Below, one piece after another: positions 1 to 5,759 of a DNA stretch of 5,875 bases. Source of the DNA: Candidatus Schekmanbacteria bacterium. Its GTDB lineage: Bacteria > Schekmanbacteria > GWA2-38-11 > J061. The notes beneath the pieces are model-generated. The model saw only the letters and a list, made by a program, of their open reading frames with translations, searched no databases and was not told the DNA's origin. Location of the stretch: assembly GCA_003695725.1 (NCBI GenBank), contig RFHX01000088.1, positions 1 through 5,875 of the forward strand. The letters are read 5' to 3'. Within the stretch, counting starts at the first letter, position 1, and the number at the start of each line of letters is the position of its first letter. The position numbers were made by a program, and so were the translations under genes.

Positions 1-8
1 ATTAAAAA

Positions 9-626
9 CTATTTACTATTTGGAAGGTCTCCAAAAACAGAAGGTGCTTTACTCTTTAAAATATCTAATATACGAAGGCAGATTTCTTTTATCTCCCATT
101 GCGCATCAGGTTTAAGGCGGACTTCAAGAATATGGCGCCATTCTCTGAAATTTGCAGTTATGACTATTTCACTTTTGACTGCGTTAGGCAGAACAAAACG
201 GGCATCTTCATTTTTTATACCCATATCCTGCAATGTTTTATAAGCATTCTTGATTGTTTCCATTGTCTCTATAAAAACCTTATGTGCTTCAGGTTTGGAA
301 GAAATGGAGTAAGGCTCGACATAATCAAAATTTTTTTCACTTACATATCTTTGCGATTGCTGTGAAAAAGCGCAAAGTCTATGCCTTACAAGTTGATGAG
401 TAAAAGCCCGAGAGCCCCCTTTAATCCGGAAGGTTGCAGATGCATGTTCAAGAACAGATAAGTGTCCCCGTCTAATGAGCATCTGAATGAATTTCTTTTC
501 ACTGTCAGGTGTTTTTTTATCAAATGAGAGATAACAGGTTCTTCCAGCATCCTCGATAACCTTCTCTGCATTATCGGTTATGCTCACCAATTCAACTCGG
601 GGATTAAAGCCTTTCATATCTTCCAT
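9..626 (-). CDS. thyX: Flavin-dependent thymidylate synthase ThyX
   Basis: ThyX makes dTMP from dUMP in the cytoplasm, using methylenetetrahydrofolate as carbon donor and FAD/NADPH for the reduction; it replaces the unrelated ThyA. Counting from the upstream ATG at 635 (208 residues), the signature RHR-x7-S is complete at 84-94 (RHRLCAFSQQS). The GHLSVLEHASATF segment is at 57-69, and the C-terminal NFREWRHIL (162-170) and AQWEIK (178-183) blocks are also present, so the protein looks intact and of normal family length. Two starts compete. The ATG at 635 forms an ATGA overlap with the ubiX stop, but the GAAGAGG element lies only 1 base from it. The same element is 10 bases from the ATG at 626, so I report 626 (205 residues). 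It is the last gene of the minus-strand cluster; its stop is 8 bases from the window edge, so a further downstream gene cannot be excluded. Confidence 0.96.
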   Translation of the reverse strand: MEDMKGFNPRVELVSITDNAEKVIEDAGRTCYLSFDKKTPDSEKKFIQMLIRRGHLSVLEHASATFRIKGGSRAFTHQLVRHRLCAFSQQSQRYVSEKNFDYVEPYSISSKPEAHKVFIETMETIKNAYKTLQDMGIKNEDARFVLPNAVKSEIVITANFREWRHILEVRLKPDAQWEIKEICLRILDILKSKAPSVFGDLPNSK

Positions 627-631
627 AAGAT

Positions 632-1210
632 TCATTCCTCTTCTATTCCAGTATAAGGGCGTGAAAGCTCATTATCTATTCCAAGAAGGTCAAGAACCCG
701 TCCAACAGTGAAATCTACAATTTCCTCTATGCTTTTGGGCTTGTGATAAAATGAAGGTGAAAGAGGAAACACAATACCTCCTATCTCAGCAAGACGCGAT
801 AGATTTTTCAAATGTCCTAAATGAAGAGGTGTTTCTCTTAAACAGATGACAAGAGGCATCTTCTCCTTCAAATTGACATCTGCTGCCCTTATGATGAGAT
901 TACTTGCCATTGAAAGGGCAATCGCAGACATTGTTTTTATACTGCAAGGGATTATTATCATCCCTGAGCGCTTGAATGAGCCGCTCGCTATAGGCGCGCT
1001 CAAATCGTCGTTTTCATATACATAATCACATTTTTTATAGAGTTCATTTATAGATATGCCTGTCTCATGCTCAAATATCAGCTTACCATTATCACTGACA
1101 ATCAACGAAACATCAATATCTGAGCGCGTCGCTAAATAATCAACAAGTTTTAAAGCATAGAGCGCCCCTGTTGCGCCCGTGACTGCAACTATTATATTTT
1201 TCTTTTTCAT
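632..1210 (-). CDS. ubiX: Flavin prenyltransferase UbiX (UbiX/Pad1 family)
   Basis: UbiX attaches a dimethylallyl group to reduced FMN, giving prenylated FMN, the cofactor of UbiD-type (de)carboxylases. Numbering from the ATG at 1210 (192 residues), the N-terminal flavin-binding TGATGA is at 11-16 and ASGSF at 75-79. PCSIKTMSAIA is at 88-98, NLIIRAADV at 104-112, RETPLHLGHL at 125-134, and the C-terminal PLSPSFY ends at Tyr155. These are the family's expected blocks in order, so it should be active. The reading frame is open back to a TTG at 1267, which would add 19 residues. I reject that start because the ATG places the conserved fold at residue 5, as is usual. No good Shine-Dalgarno is near the ATG; AAGGAA at 1241-1246 is 30 bases away. 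The gene sits between the LpdD-like gene and thyX. No UbiD-type decarboxylase gene is in the window, so the process it serves (ubiquinone or menaquinone synthesis, or aromatic acid metabolism) is open. Confidence 0.94.
   Translation of the reverse strand: MKKKNIIVAVTGATGALYALKLVDYLATRSDIDVSLIVSDNGKLIFEHETGISINELYKKCDYVYENDDLSAPIASGSFKRSGMIIIPCSIKTMSAIALSMASNLIIRAADVNLKEKMPLVICLRETPLHLGHLKNLSRLAEIGGIVFPLSPSFYHKPKSIEEIVDFTVGRVLDLLGIDNELSRPYTGIEEE
637..643 (-). promoter_or_regulatory. Ribosome binding site of thyX
   Basis: On the minus strand this reads GAAGAGG. It lies inside the 3' end of ubiX, 10 bases before the ATG at 626 but only 1 base before the ATG at 635. This spacing is the reason for preferring the inner start of thyX. 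Its position inside the upstream gene fits translational coupling. Confidence 0.5.
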
Positions 1211-1285
1211 TATAATTATAATAAAATCAAAAAAACGCTGTTCCTTGAAGCATTTAAATAACTTCAATGAACTTTCAATGTCAAA

Positions 1286-1672
1286 TCATTTCATAGAAGT
1301 AAATCTTCTGATTATCTTGTCAGCGCACTTTTCTGATTCTTCAATGATCTTCAAAATTTCTTCATCTTTGGCTTTTTCTATGTGTACACCTGCTGCAACT
1401 ACAACATTCCGTCCCAATTCTGTTGAAACTTTTTCAGCAACACTCTTAGCAATCAAATCATCTTTATGACCTGTCAATGTAAGGATAGATGTGGATGCAC
1501 TCTTTTTTTTTCTATTTTTAAGGCTTCTCCTTGTAACTGAAAGAGCAACAGCGCCTATATGTGGCTTCGTGCCTCCATAAAGAGAAATCAATAGGTCATT
1601 GCCAAGAATTCTTGCTTCAATTGTAACCTTTGTTCTTCCTTTTCCTGATGATATCTTTATATTATTTTTCAT
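1286..1672 (-). CDS. LpdD-like protein (prenylated-flavin chaperone family)
   Basis: A soluble protein of 128 residues with no signal peptide or membrane segment. I recognise the pattern of the LpdD-like family, named after the small D subunit of gallate/phenolic acid decarboxylases and proposed to help deliver prenylated FMN. Conserved stretches are GKGRTKV (10-16), GNDLLISLYGG (24-34), PHIGAVALS (37-45), LTGHKDD (66-72) and VVAAGVHIEKA (91-101). A basic loop (RRSLKNRKKK, 48-57) interrupts the first half and is encoded partly by a run of nine A. Its start lies 11 bases inside the end of the upstream flavoprotein gene, so translation is probably coupled; no clear Shine-Dalgarno is seen. The neighbouring ubiX, which makes prenylated FMN, supports the family call independently of the motifs. 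The biochemical role is inferred from the family, and the name rests on pattern recall rather than a search. Confidence 0.7.
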   Translation of the reverse strand: MKNNIKISSGKGRTKVTIEARILGNDLLISLYGGTKPHIGAVALSVTRRSLKNRKKKSASTSILTLTGHKDDLIAKSVAEKVSTELGRNVVVAAGVHIEKAKDEEILKIIEESEKCADKIIRRFTSMK

Positions 1673-2231
1673 TCAATGCTTTTGACATTTTATTGCCAAC
1701 TGATACAGCTTTTTCGATTAACTCCGGTATATCATTAACATCTTTCATCCCCGTTGCAGCTTCAATTTTATCGATCAATTTCATTTCACTAAACTGAACA
1801 TACATCTCCATCGTTTCCAAAGCCCTCTGGGCACCATGTGCTGCTACAGCAGAAACCAAAGCTACCGGCTTGCCCGCAAGAGGTTTTCTTCCATGCATAG
1901 GAATTTCTGATTCTTTGCCAACACCCATATAACCAAGAGCAATCGAACGGTCTATGAAACTCTTGAAGAGTCCGGATACATCTCCATAATAACAGGGAGA
2001 TCCAAGGATGAGACCATCACAACTGATCAATTTACCATAAAGTTCGCTCATCCCATCTTTTTGCCAGCATTCTCCTTCCATAGCGCATTTCATACATCCG
2101 GTGCAATATCCTATACCAATATCGATAAGCCAAACCATCTCATTTTCCATTCCTGTCGATTCAAGAATTTTTTTAATGAGCCTTCCCGTATTTCCTTCCT
2201 TTCTTCCGCTCCCGCATATTCCAAGCAACAT
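1662..2231 (-). CDS. Iron-sulfur flavoprotein-like NAD(P)H/FMN oxidoreductase
   Basis: A 189-residue protein with a flavodoxin-like fold. The FMN phosphate loop GSGRKEGNT is at 7-15, and the second flavin-contacting block SPCYYGDVSGLFKSFIDR is at 78-95. Between them, Cys43, Cys46, Cys49 and Cys55 form the compact C-x2-C-x2-C-x5-C motif that binds a [4Fe-4S] cluster in archaeal and bacterial iron-sulfur flavoproteins (Isf). Such proteins move electrons between ferredoxin or NAD(P)H, FMN and small acceptors in the cytoplasm of anaerobes. It is the first gene of the minus-strand cluster, with an ATG at 2231 preceded by AGGGAGG at a 9-base spacing; its end overlaps the LpdD-like gene by 11 bases. 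Being next to ubiX, it could supply reduced flavin for prenylation, but this is inference from position. The fold and FMN binding are well supported; the electron partner is unknown. Confidence 0.85.
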   Translation of the reverse strand: MLLGICGSGRKEGNTGRLIKKILESTGMENEMVWLIDIGIGYCTGCMKCAMEGECWQKDGMSELYGKLISCDGLILGSPCYYGDVSGLFKSFIDRSIALGYMGVGKESEIPMHGRKPLAGKPVALVSAVAAHGAQRALETMEMYVQFSEMKLIDKIEAATGMKDVNDIPELIEKAVSVGNKMSKALNEK

Positions 2232-2240
2232 TTCTCATTT

Positions 2241-2247
2241 CCTCCCT
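2241..2247 (-). promoter_or_regulatory. Strong ribosome binding site of the flavoprotein gene
   Basis: On the minus strand this reads AGGGAGG and ends 9 bases before the ATG at 2231. It is the best Shine-Dalgarno in the window. It fixes the start of the first gene of the left operon and indicates a bacterial-type translation signal. Confidence 0.85.
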
Positions 2248-2289
2248 ACATATATTGATTCTATCAAAAAATTATTGTTAATTATTTAT

Positions 2290-2317
2290 TTTATAAGATG
2301 AAACATATTTTTCTAAA
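2290..2317 (-). promoter_or_regulatory. Candidate sigma-70-type promoter for the left operon
   Basis: Read on the minus strand, TTTAGA (-35-like, 4 of 6 to consensus, at 2312-2317) is followed after 16 bases by TATAAA (-10-like, 5 of 6, at 2290-2295). Transcription would start near 2283, giving a leader of about 50 bases that contains the AGGGAGG site. The surrounding 103-base divergent region is almost pure A/T, so chance matches are easy and the call is tentative. The plus-strand gene must also be promoted from this region, but I found no -35/-10 pair for it with proper spacing. Confidence 0.3.
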
Positions 2318-2334
2318 CTTTTCCAAAAAAAATA

Positions 2335-3987
2335 ATGGAATTGATAGACATTGTCAAAAGGGTTAAAAGAAGGTTGGTTTTTCCCGGCAGCTCCGAATCA
2401 GGAATAAAAATTGCAGGATACCGCCATATTGACTGTCTCTTCGATAAAAAAGCAAAGCTTGAATCCTTAATTGCTTATGCAGAAACATTCAATCCTGATA
2501 TAATTTTCAATATTGGCGGAATTGCAGAAGAAGCAGAATGCTTAGGAGCAACTCTCAATTATTCGGATGATGAAGACCCTTCAATCGCAGAACCGCTCAT
2601 AAGTTCATTGAAAGATGTGGAAAGACTAAAAATCCCATCACCAAAAAAGGGGAAATTGACATCAATCTCGCTTGCTGTAATTCCTGAACTTTCAAAAAAG
2701 TTTAAAGGTAAATTTATTCCTGCCTCAGTTACTGGCCCTTTTACTCTTGCAGCTCTTTTAGCAGGAGCTGAAAAATTTTCATTAACCTTAAAAAAGGAAA
2801 GAGATTTGGCCTTTGCCCTTCTCGATAAATGCACCTCATTTCTTTTCGAATATGCAAAAGAACAGATATCTTTAGGTGCAAATTATTTCACTGTAGCCGA
2901 ACCGTCGGCAATATTTTTATCTAATGAAGATTTTAAGCTTTTTTGTCTGCCATACCTAAAAAAACTCTTTAAAAATTTCAAAAAATATCCATCCCATATC
3001 CATATCTGCGGTGATTCCTTCCATCTCTTGCACACTCTTACAAGATGCGGTGCACACGGATTAAGTCTTGACTCAATGGTTGACCTCGAAGATGCGGCAA
3101 GATTGATACCACAGAATATCGTTCTAATAGGAAATATAGACCCTGTATCGATAATAACAGAATCGACTGAAGAAAATGTCAAAAGGGAAACTCAAACATT
3201 GTTAAATAAAATGGAACTTTTTGAAAACTTTATTTTGGCTACGGCATGCTCAATCCCCGCTGATGCGCCATTAGAAAACATAGCAGCATTTATTGAAACA
3301 GGAAGAAAATATAAAATCCTAAACAAAGAGGTCCAGAATGCATTAAAGGAATGCGCAGATAGAGTTTATTCAGGGAATAATAGAAATTTAAGAGAAACTC
3401 TGAAAAAAGCGCTCAAATACAAAATATCAGCCCAAAATATCTATTCCAAGGGTCTTGCACGAGGTATAAAATGGATTTCCGATGATTATAACAAGCATAG
3501 AGTATCAATCCCCCATATTCTTCTCTCAGTAGAAACTATGGAAAAAGCTGTCAGACTTCTTTGGAAGAACAAAAAATCTTTCAAGACAAAAAGAAAAAGA
3601 TTGTTAATAGGAACTGTAAAAGGAGACATTCATGAAATAGGGAAAAATCTTGTTAAAACAATGTTTGAGTCCAAAGGATACGGCGTAATAGATGCTGGTG
3701 TTGATGTGTCAGCTGAAAAATTCATAGACTTGTGTAAAACCAATAGCGTCGATGCTGTTGGAATTTCATCATTTACAACAGCAGGGAAAAAAATAGTTAA
3801 AGAAATTGCCACCAAACTAAAAAAAGAATTTAAAAATCAATGTCCATTGATCATGGCAGGAGGGCCATCAATTAAAGGAGAAGATATAAAAAAACTCAAC
3901 ATCGATGGTTACGCTGATGATATGGTTGAAGCAGTAGAGGTATTCGAAAATCTTATAAAAACAAGGCAAAACCCAAAAAGTCATTAG
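2335..3987 (+). CDS. CmuA-like fusion: UroD/MtaA-type methyltransferase plus corrinoid-binding domain
   Basis: A 550-residue soluble protein in two parts. Residues 1 to about 330 match the uroporphyrinogen decarboxylase/MtaA methyltransferase family. TGPFTLAALLAG is at 133-144, and a zinc-type set of His223, Cys225 (HICG) and Cys305 (before PADAPLENI) is what MtaA/MtbA-type enzymes use to bind a thiol acceptor. True UroD lacks this zinc set. Residues from about 331 to 415 look like the helical cap of B12 proteins. The last 130 residues are a cobalamin-binding Rossmann domain with D-x-H-x-x-G at 431-436 (DIHEIG; His433 the likely cobalt ligand), GISSFTT at 476-482 and AGG at 508-510. The enzyme should move a methyl group to or from its own bound corrinoid; the methyl donor and acceptor are unknown. 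CmuA has the same domain order but handles chloromethane, which cannot be assumed here. The start is ATG with no visible Shine-Dalgarno. No cobalamin riboswitch fits the short upstream gap. Confidence 0.85.
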   Translation: MELIDIVKRVKRRLVFPGSSESGIKIAGYRHIDCLFDKKAKLESLIAYAETFNPDIIFNIGGIAEEAECLGATLNYSDDEDPSIAEPLISSLKDVERLKIPSPKKGKLTSISLAVIPELSKKFKGKFIPASVTGPFTLAALLAGAEKFSLTLKKERDLAFALLDKCTSFLFEYAKEQISLGANYFTVAEPSAIFLSNEDFKLFCLPYLKKLFKNFKKYPSHIHICGDSFHLLHTLTRCGAHGLSLDSMVDLEDAARLIPQNIVLIGNIDPVSIITESTEENVKRETQTLLNKMELFENFILATACSIPADAPLENIAAFIETGRKYKILNKEVQNALKECADRVYSGNNRNLRETLKKALKYKISAQNIYSKGLARGIKWISDDYNKHRVSIPHILLSVETMEKAVRLLWKNKKSFKTKRKRLLIGTVKGDIHEIGKNLVKTMFESKGYGVIDAGVDVSAEKFIDLCKTNSVDAVGISSFTTAGKKIVKEIATKLKKEFKNQCPLIMAGGPSIKGEDIKKLNIDGYADDMVEAVEVFENLIKTRQNPKSH

Positions 3988-5702
3988 AGTTTCTTTATCA
4001 TATTGATATATTCACCTCGTTCAAATCCCTGTGAACGGAAATAATCGATGAGGTCTGCTTCATTCCAATTGACCATAGTAACTACATTCTCAATTCCTGA
4101 CTTTTTAAAAAAAGAAAAAAGAGCTTCTATAAGTTTTTTTCCTATACCCATTCCCTGATATTCCACATCAACACCTATAACATCGAGCCACCCGCAAGTA
4201 GGCACAGCATATTCCCATCCTCGAATGTCACCTAAGACAAAACCTACAACTTTTCCTTCTATTTCTGCTGCAAGACATGCACCCGGTTCACTAGCTAAAT
4301 ATTTGGATATCTTGCCAGTCCAATATGCTTCATGGGGACGGCCTGTAATTTTTTCATCAATTTTTACTATTGCTTCAATATCATGCCTTGCAAGGTTTCT
4401 TATTTTTATTTCTCCCATTTTTCTTTTCCCCCTTAATAGTTTTTTTATAAATGAAATAATTTCCTTTGAAGCTAGTTCTGGTTTGATCAAACTTTTTATA
4501 ATTTCTTTGTAAGGTCTATGTCCTGATACAGAATCAAAAAGCGCATCATAAATAATAGGGTTTATGAGAGACATTTGAATCATTCTACCAACAAAAAGCC
4601 GAGATGCCTTTATGCAAAGAAATCTTACAAATGCGCCATAAATATAATCATCCAAAAGCTCTTTACAACTCTCTTCATATTTTGAAAATGAATCGTTACC
4701 AATGCCTCCTTCAATTATTGCATCTGCCGCCCGCATTCCTGTTGTGATGGCAACATTAATTCCTTTCCCTTTAAAGGGTCTCATCCATCCTGTTACATCA
4801 CCAACACAAACATAACGGTCGCCATATGGATTTTTTGAAGGCGAAGTAGGGAATCTCCCCTCGAAATAGCTTAGGTCAGAGGGATTAAATGACGGCAAAT
4901 GCTCTTTTACATCTTTCAGTGAAAGAAACATATCCATATCAAGAGAAGTTACCTTCTCACCTGCTATATTTATGATAATGTGGTCTCCCTTAGGAGAAAT
5001 TGCCGCAAACTCAATTCGTGGAATTTCAGGCGGCTTAAGATAAGCATAAATAATATTGCCGACATATTTTCTGAGAAAAACAGGGTCAGCATGAAATTTG
5101 GTAATGAATGTTTTCAGCATTTTCTTGGGGCGCTTGTAAGGTTTCTTGCTCTTTTTTGTTACATTTTCCAATACAGAGAGCAATGTGCTGTCAAGACCAA
5201 AAGCACCTACCACACAGTCCGCTTTGGTATATCCGCTTTCACTGTAAATTCTAACCTCCCCATTTTTTTCTTCAGGTTGAAAAAATTCGATATTTATTAC
5301 TCTGCTTCTAATAAGACGTGCCCCAAGATTAAGAGCTGTATCAAGCAAAAAACGGTCAAATTCAACCCTTCGCACTGTTATTGTCATTCCTGAAGTGCCT
5401 CTATCAAAAAGGAGGACTTCTTTATTTCCTCCATGTAGGCGGTATCCATGAATAGAGCGTTTATAGAGAGATGGAGGCAATTCAACAAGAAGCTCTTTTT
5501 CAAGAATATCCATCAAGGGTGGAGAAAGCACACCAACACACTGATTATAGTGTATCTTAAAATCCTTTCCTTCAAATATGATCACATCAATCTTTTTGCC
5601 AATCTCTGTAGCTTTTCGCAATAATCTTATTGCGAAAGCCGCTCCTGATGGCCCTCCGCCGATAACCGCTATAACAGCATTATCTCTTAGAGGTATTTTC
5701 AT
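3984..5702 (-). CDS. Geranylgeranyl-reductase-type FAD oxidoreductase fused to a GNAT acetyltransferase domain
   Basis: A 572-residue protein. Residues 1 to about 425 resemble the geranylgeranyl reductase family. The FAD-binding GGGPSG is at 15-20, CVGVLSP at 55-61, RRVEFDRFLLDTA at 111-123, and the second FAD block GDVTGWMRPFKGKGINVAITTG spans 301-322. Such proteins reduce double bonds of isoprenoid chains on lipids, quinones or chlorophyll, or act on related hydrophobic substrates. The motif YxWxFP that shapes the prenyl tunnel appears as FAAISP (232-237), so the substrate may differ. Residues 429-572 form a complete GNAT domain with the acetyl-CoA loop QGMGIG at 516-521; a GNAT domain is not part of the usual family. 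A purine-rich AGGGGG precedes Met429, so this part may also be made separately. No transmembrane segment is obvious. The start at 5702 has only weak upstream signals (AGAG, AGGG). The stop overlaps the stop of the convergent corrinoid gene. No neighbour reveals the substrate. Confidence 0.82.
   Translation of the reverse strand: MKIPLRDNAVIAVIGGGPSGAAFAIRLLRKATEIGKKIDVIIFEGKDFKIHYNQCVGVLSPPLMDILEKELLVELPPSLYKRSIHGYRLHGGNKEVLLFDRGTSGMTITVRRVEFDRFLLDTALNLGARLIRSRVINIEFFQPEEKNGEVRIYSESGYTKADCVVGAFGLDSTLLSVLENVTKKSKKPYKRPKKMLKTFITKFHADPVFLRKYVGNIIYAYLKPPEIPRIEFAAISPKGDHIIINIAGEKVTSLDMDMFLSLKDVKEHLPSFNPSDLSYFEGRFPTSPSKNPYGDRYVCVGDVTGWMRPFKGKGINVAITTGMRAADAIIEGGIGNDSFSKYEESCKELLDDYIYGAFVRFLCIKASRLFVGRMIQMSLINPIIYDALFDSVSGHRPYKEIIKSLIKPELASKEIISFIKKLLRGKRKMGEIKIRNLARHDIEAIVKIDEKITGRPHEAYWTGKISKYLASEPGACLAAEIEGKVVGFVLGDIRGWEYAVPTCGWLDVIGVDVEYQGMGIGKKLIEALFSFFKKSGIENVVTMVNWNEADLIDYFRSQGFERGEYINMIKKL
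4428..4433 (-). promoter_or_regulatory. Possible internal ribosome binding site before the GNAT domain
   Basis: Within the fused reductase/acetyltransferase gene, the minus strand reads AGGGGG, then 9 bases, then an in-frame ATG at 4418 (Met429). Initiation here would give a 144-residue protein, 4418-3984, that starts just where stand-alone GNAT proteins start (MGEIKIRNLARHD). The bases also encode Arg-Gly in the linker RGKRK, so the match could be coincidental. Confidence 0.35.
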
Positions 5703-5731
5703 ATTGCTCTACACCCTGCTTTGACCAAAAA

Positions 5732-5759
5732 ATTAATAAAATAGTGCTATTTTTTTAAT
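5732..5759. promoter_or_regulatory. 28-base imperfect palindrome, possible operator
   Basis: The left arm ATTAATAAAATAG (5732-5744) and right arm CTATTTTTTTAAT (5747-5759) are inverted copies with one mismatch in 13, separated by the dinucleotide TG. The inner 16 bases, AAAATAG-TG-CTATTTT, match perfectly. It lies 29 bases upstream of the ATG at 5702. Hairpin stability would be low because the arms are nearly all A/T, and no plus-strand gene ends nearby, so a dimeric repressor site is a better reading than a terminator. The rest of 5703-5875 is AT-rich with no ORF or RNA that I recognise. Confidence 0.35.

Noticed and set aside
1209-1220. Two perfect TATAAT hexamers on the minus strand before ubiX
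   Set aside because: One overlaps the ATG and the other ends 5 bases before it, and no -35 element lies at proper spacing. They look like by-products of the AT palindrome.
1211-1267. TTG-initiated N-terminal extension of UbiX (19 extra residues)
   Set aside because: The extension is rich in Phe and Ile with no resemblance to UbiX family N-termini, and the ATG at 1210 begins directly before the conserved fold. The start remains somewhat uncertain because neither has a good ribosome binding site.
1503-1511. Run of nine A in the LpdD-like gene as a possible slippage site
   Set aside because: The frame is intact across the run and encodes a plausible Lys-rich loop. No second frame of interest is opened by a shift.
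2260-2272. 13-base string TCTATCAAAAAAT shared with 5828-5840, both upstream of minus-strand genes
   Set aside because: It is mostly an A run in AT-rich DNA, and one such match is about what chance would give in a window this size. The two copies also lie at different distances from their genes.
2335-3400. True uroporphyrinogen decarboxylase (HemE)
   Set aside because: The HxC...C zinc residues and the fused corrinoid domain belong to methyltransferases of the MtaA/CmuA type, and no haem synthesis genes are nearby.
4980-5393. Plus-strand open frame of 137 codons opposite the reductase gene
   Set aside because: It lies wholly inside a well-supported gene on the other strand, has no recognisable domain or ribosome binding site, and has the composition expected of an antisense shadow.
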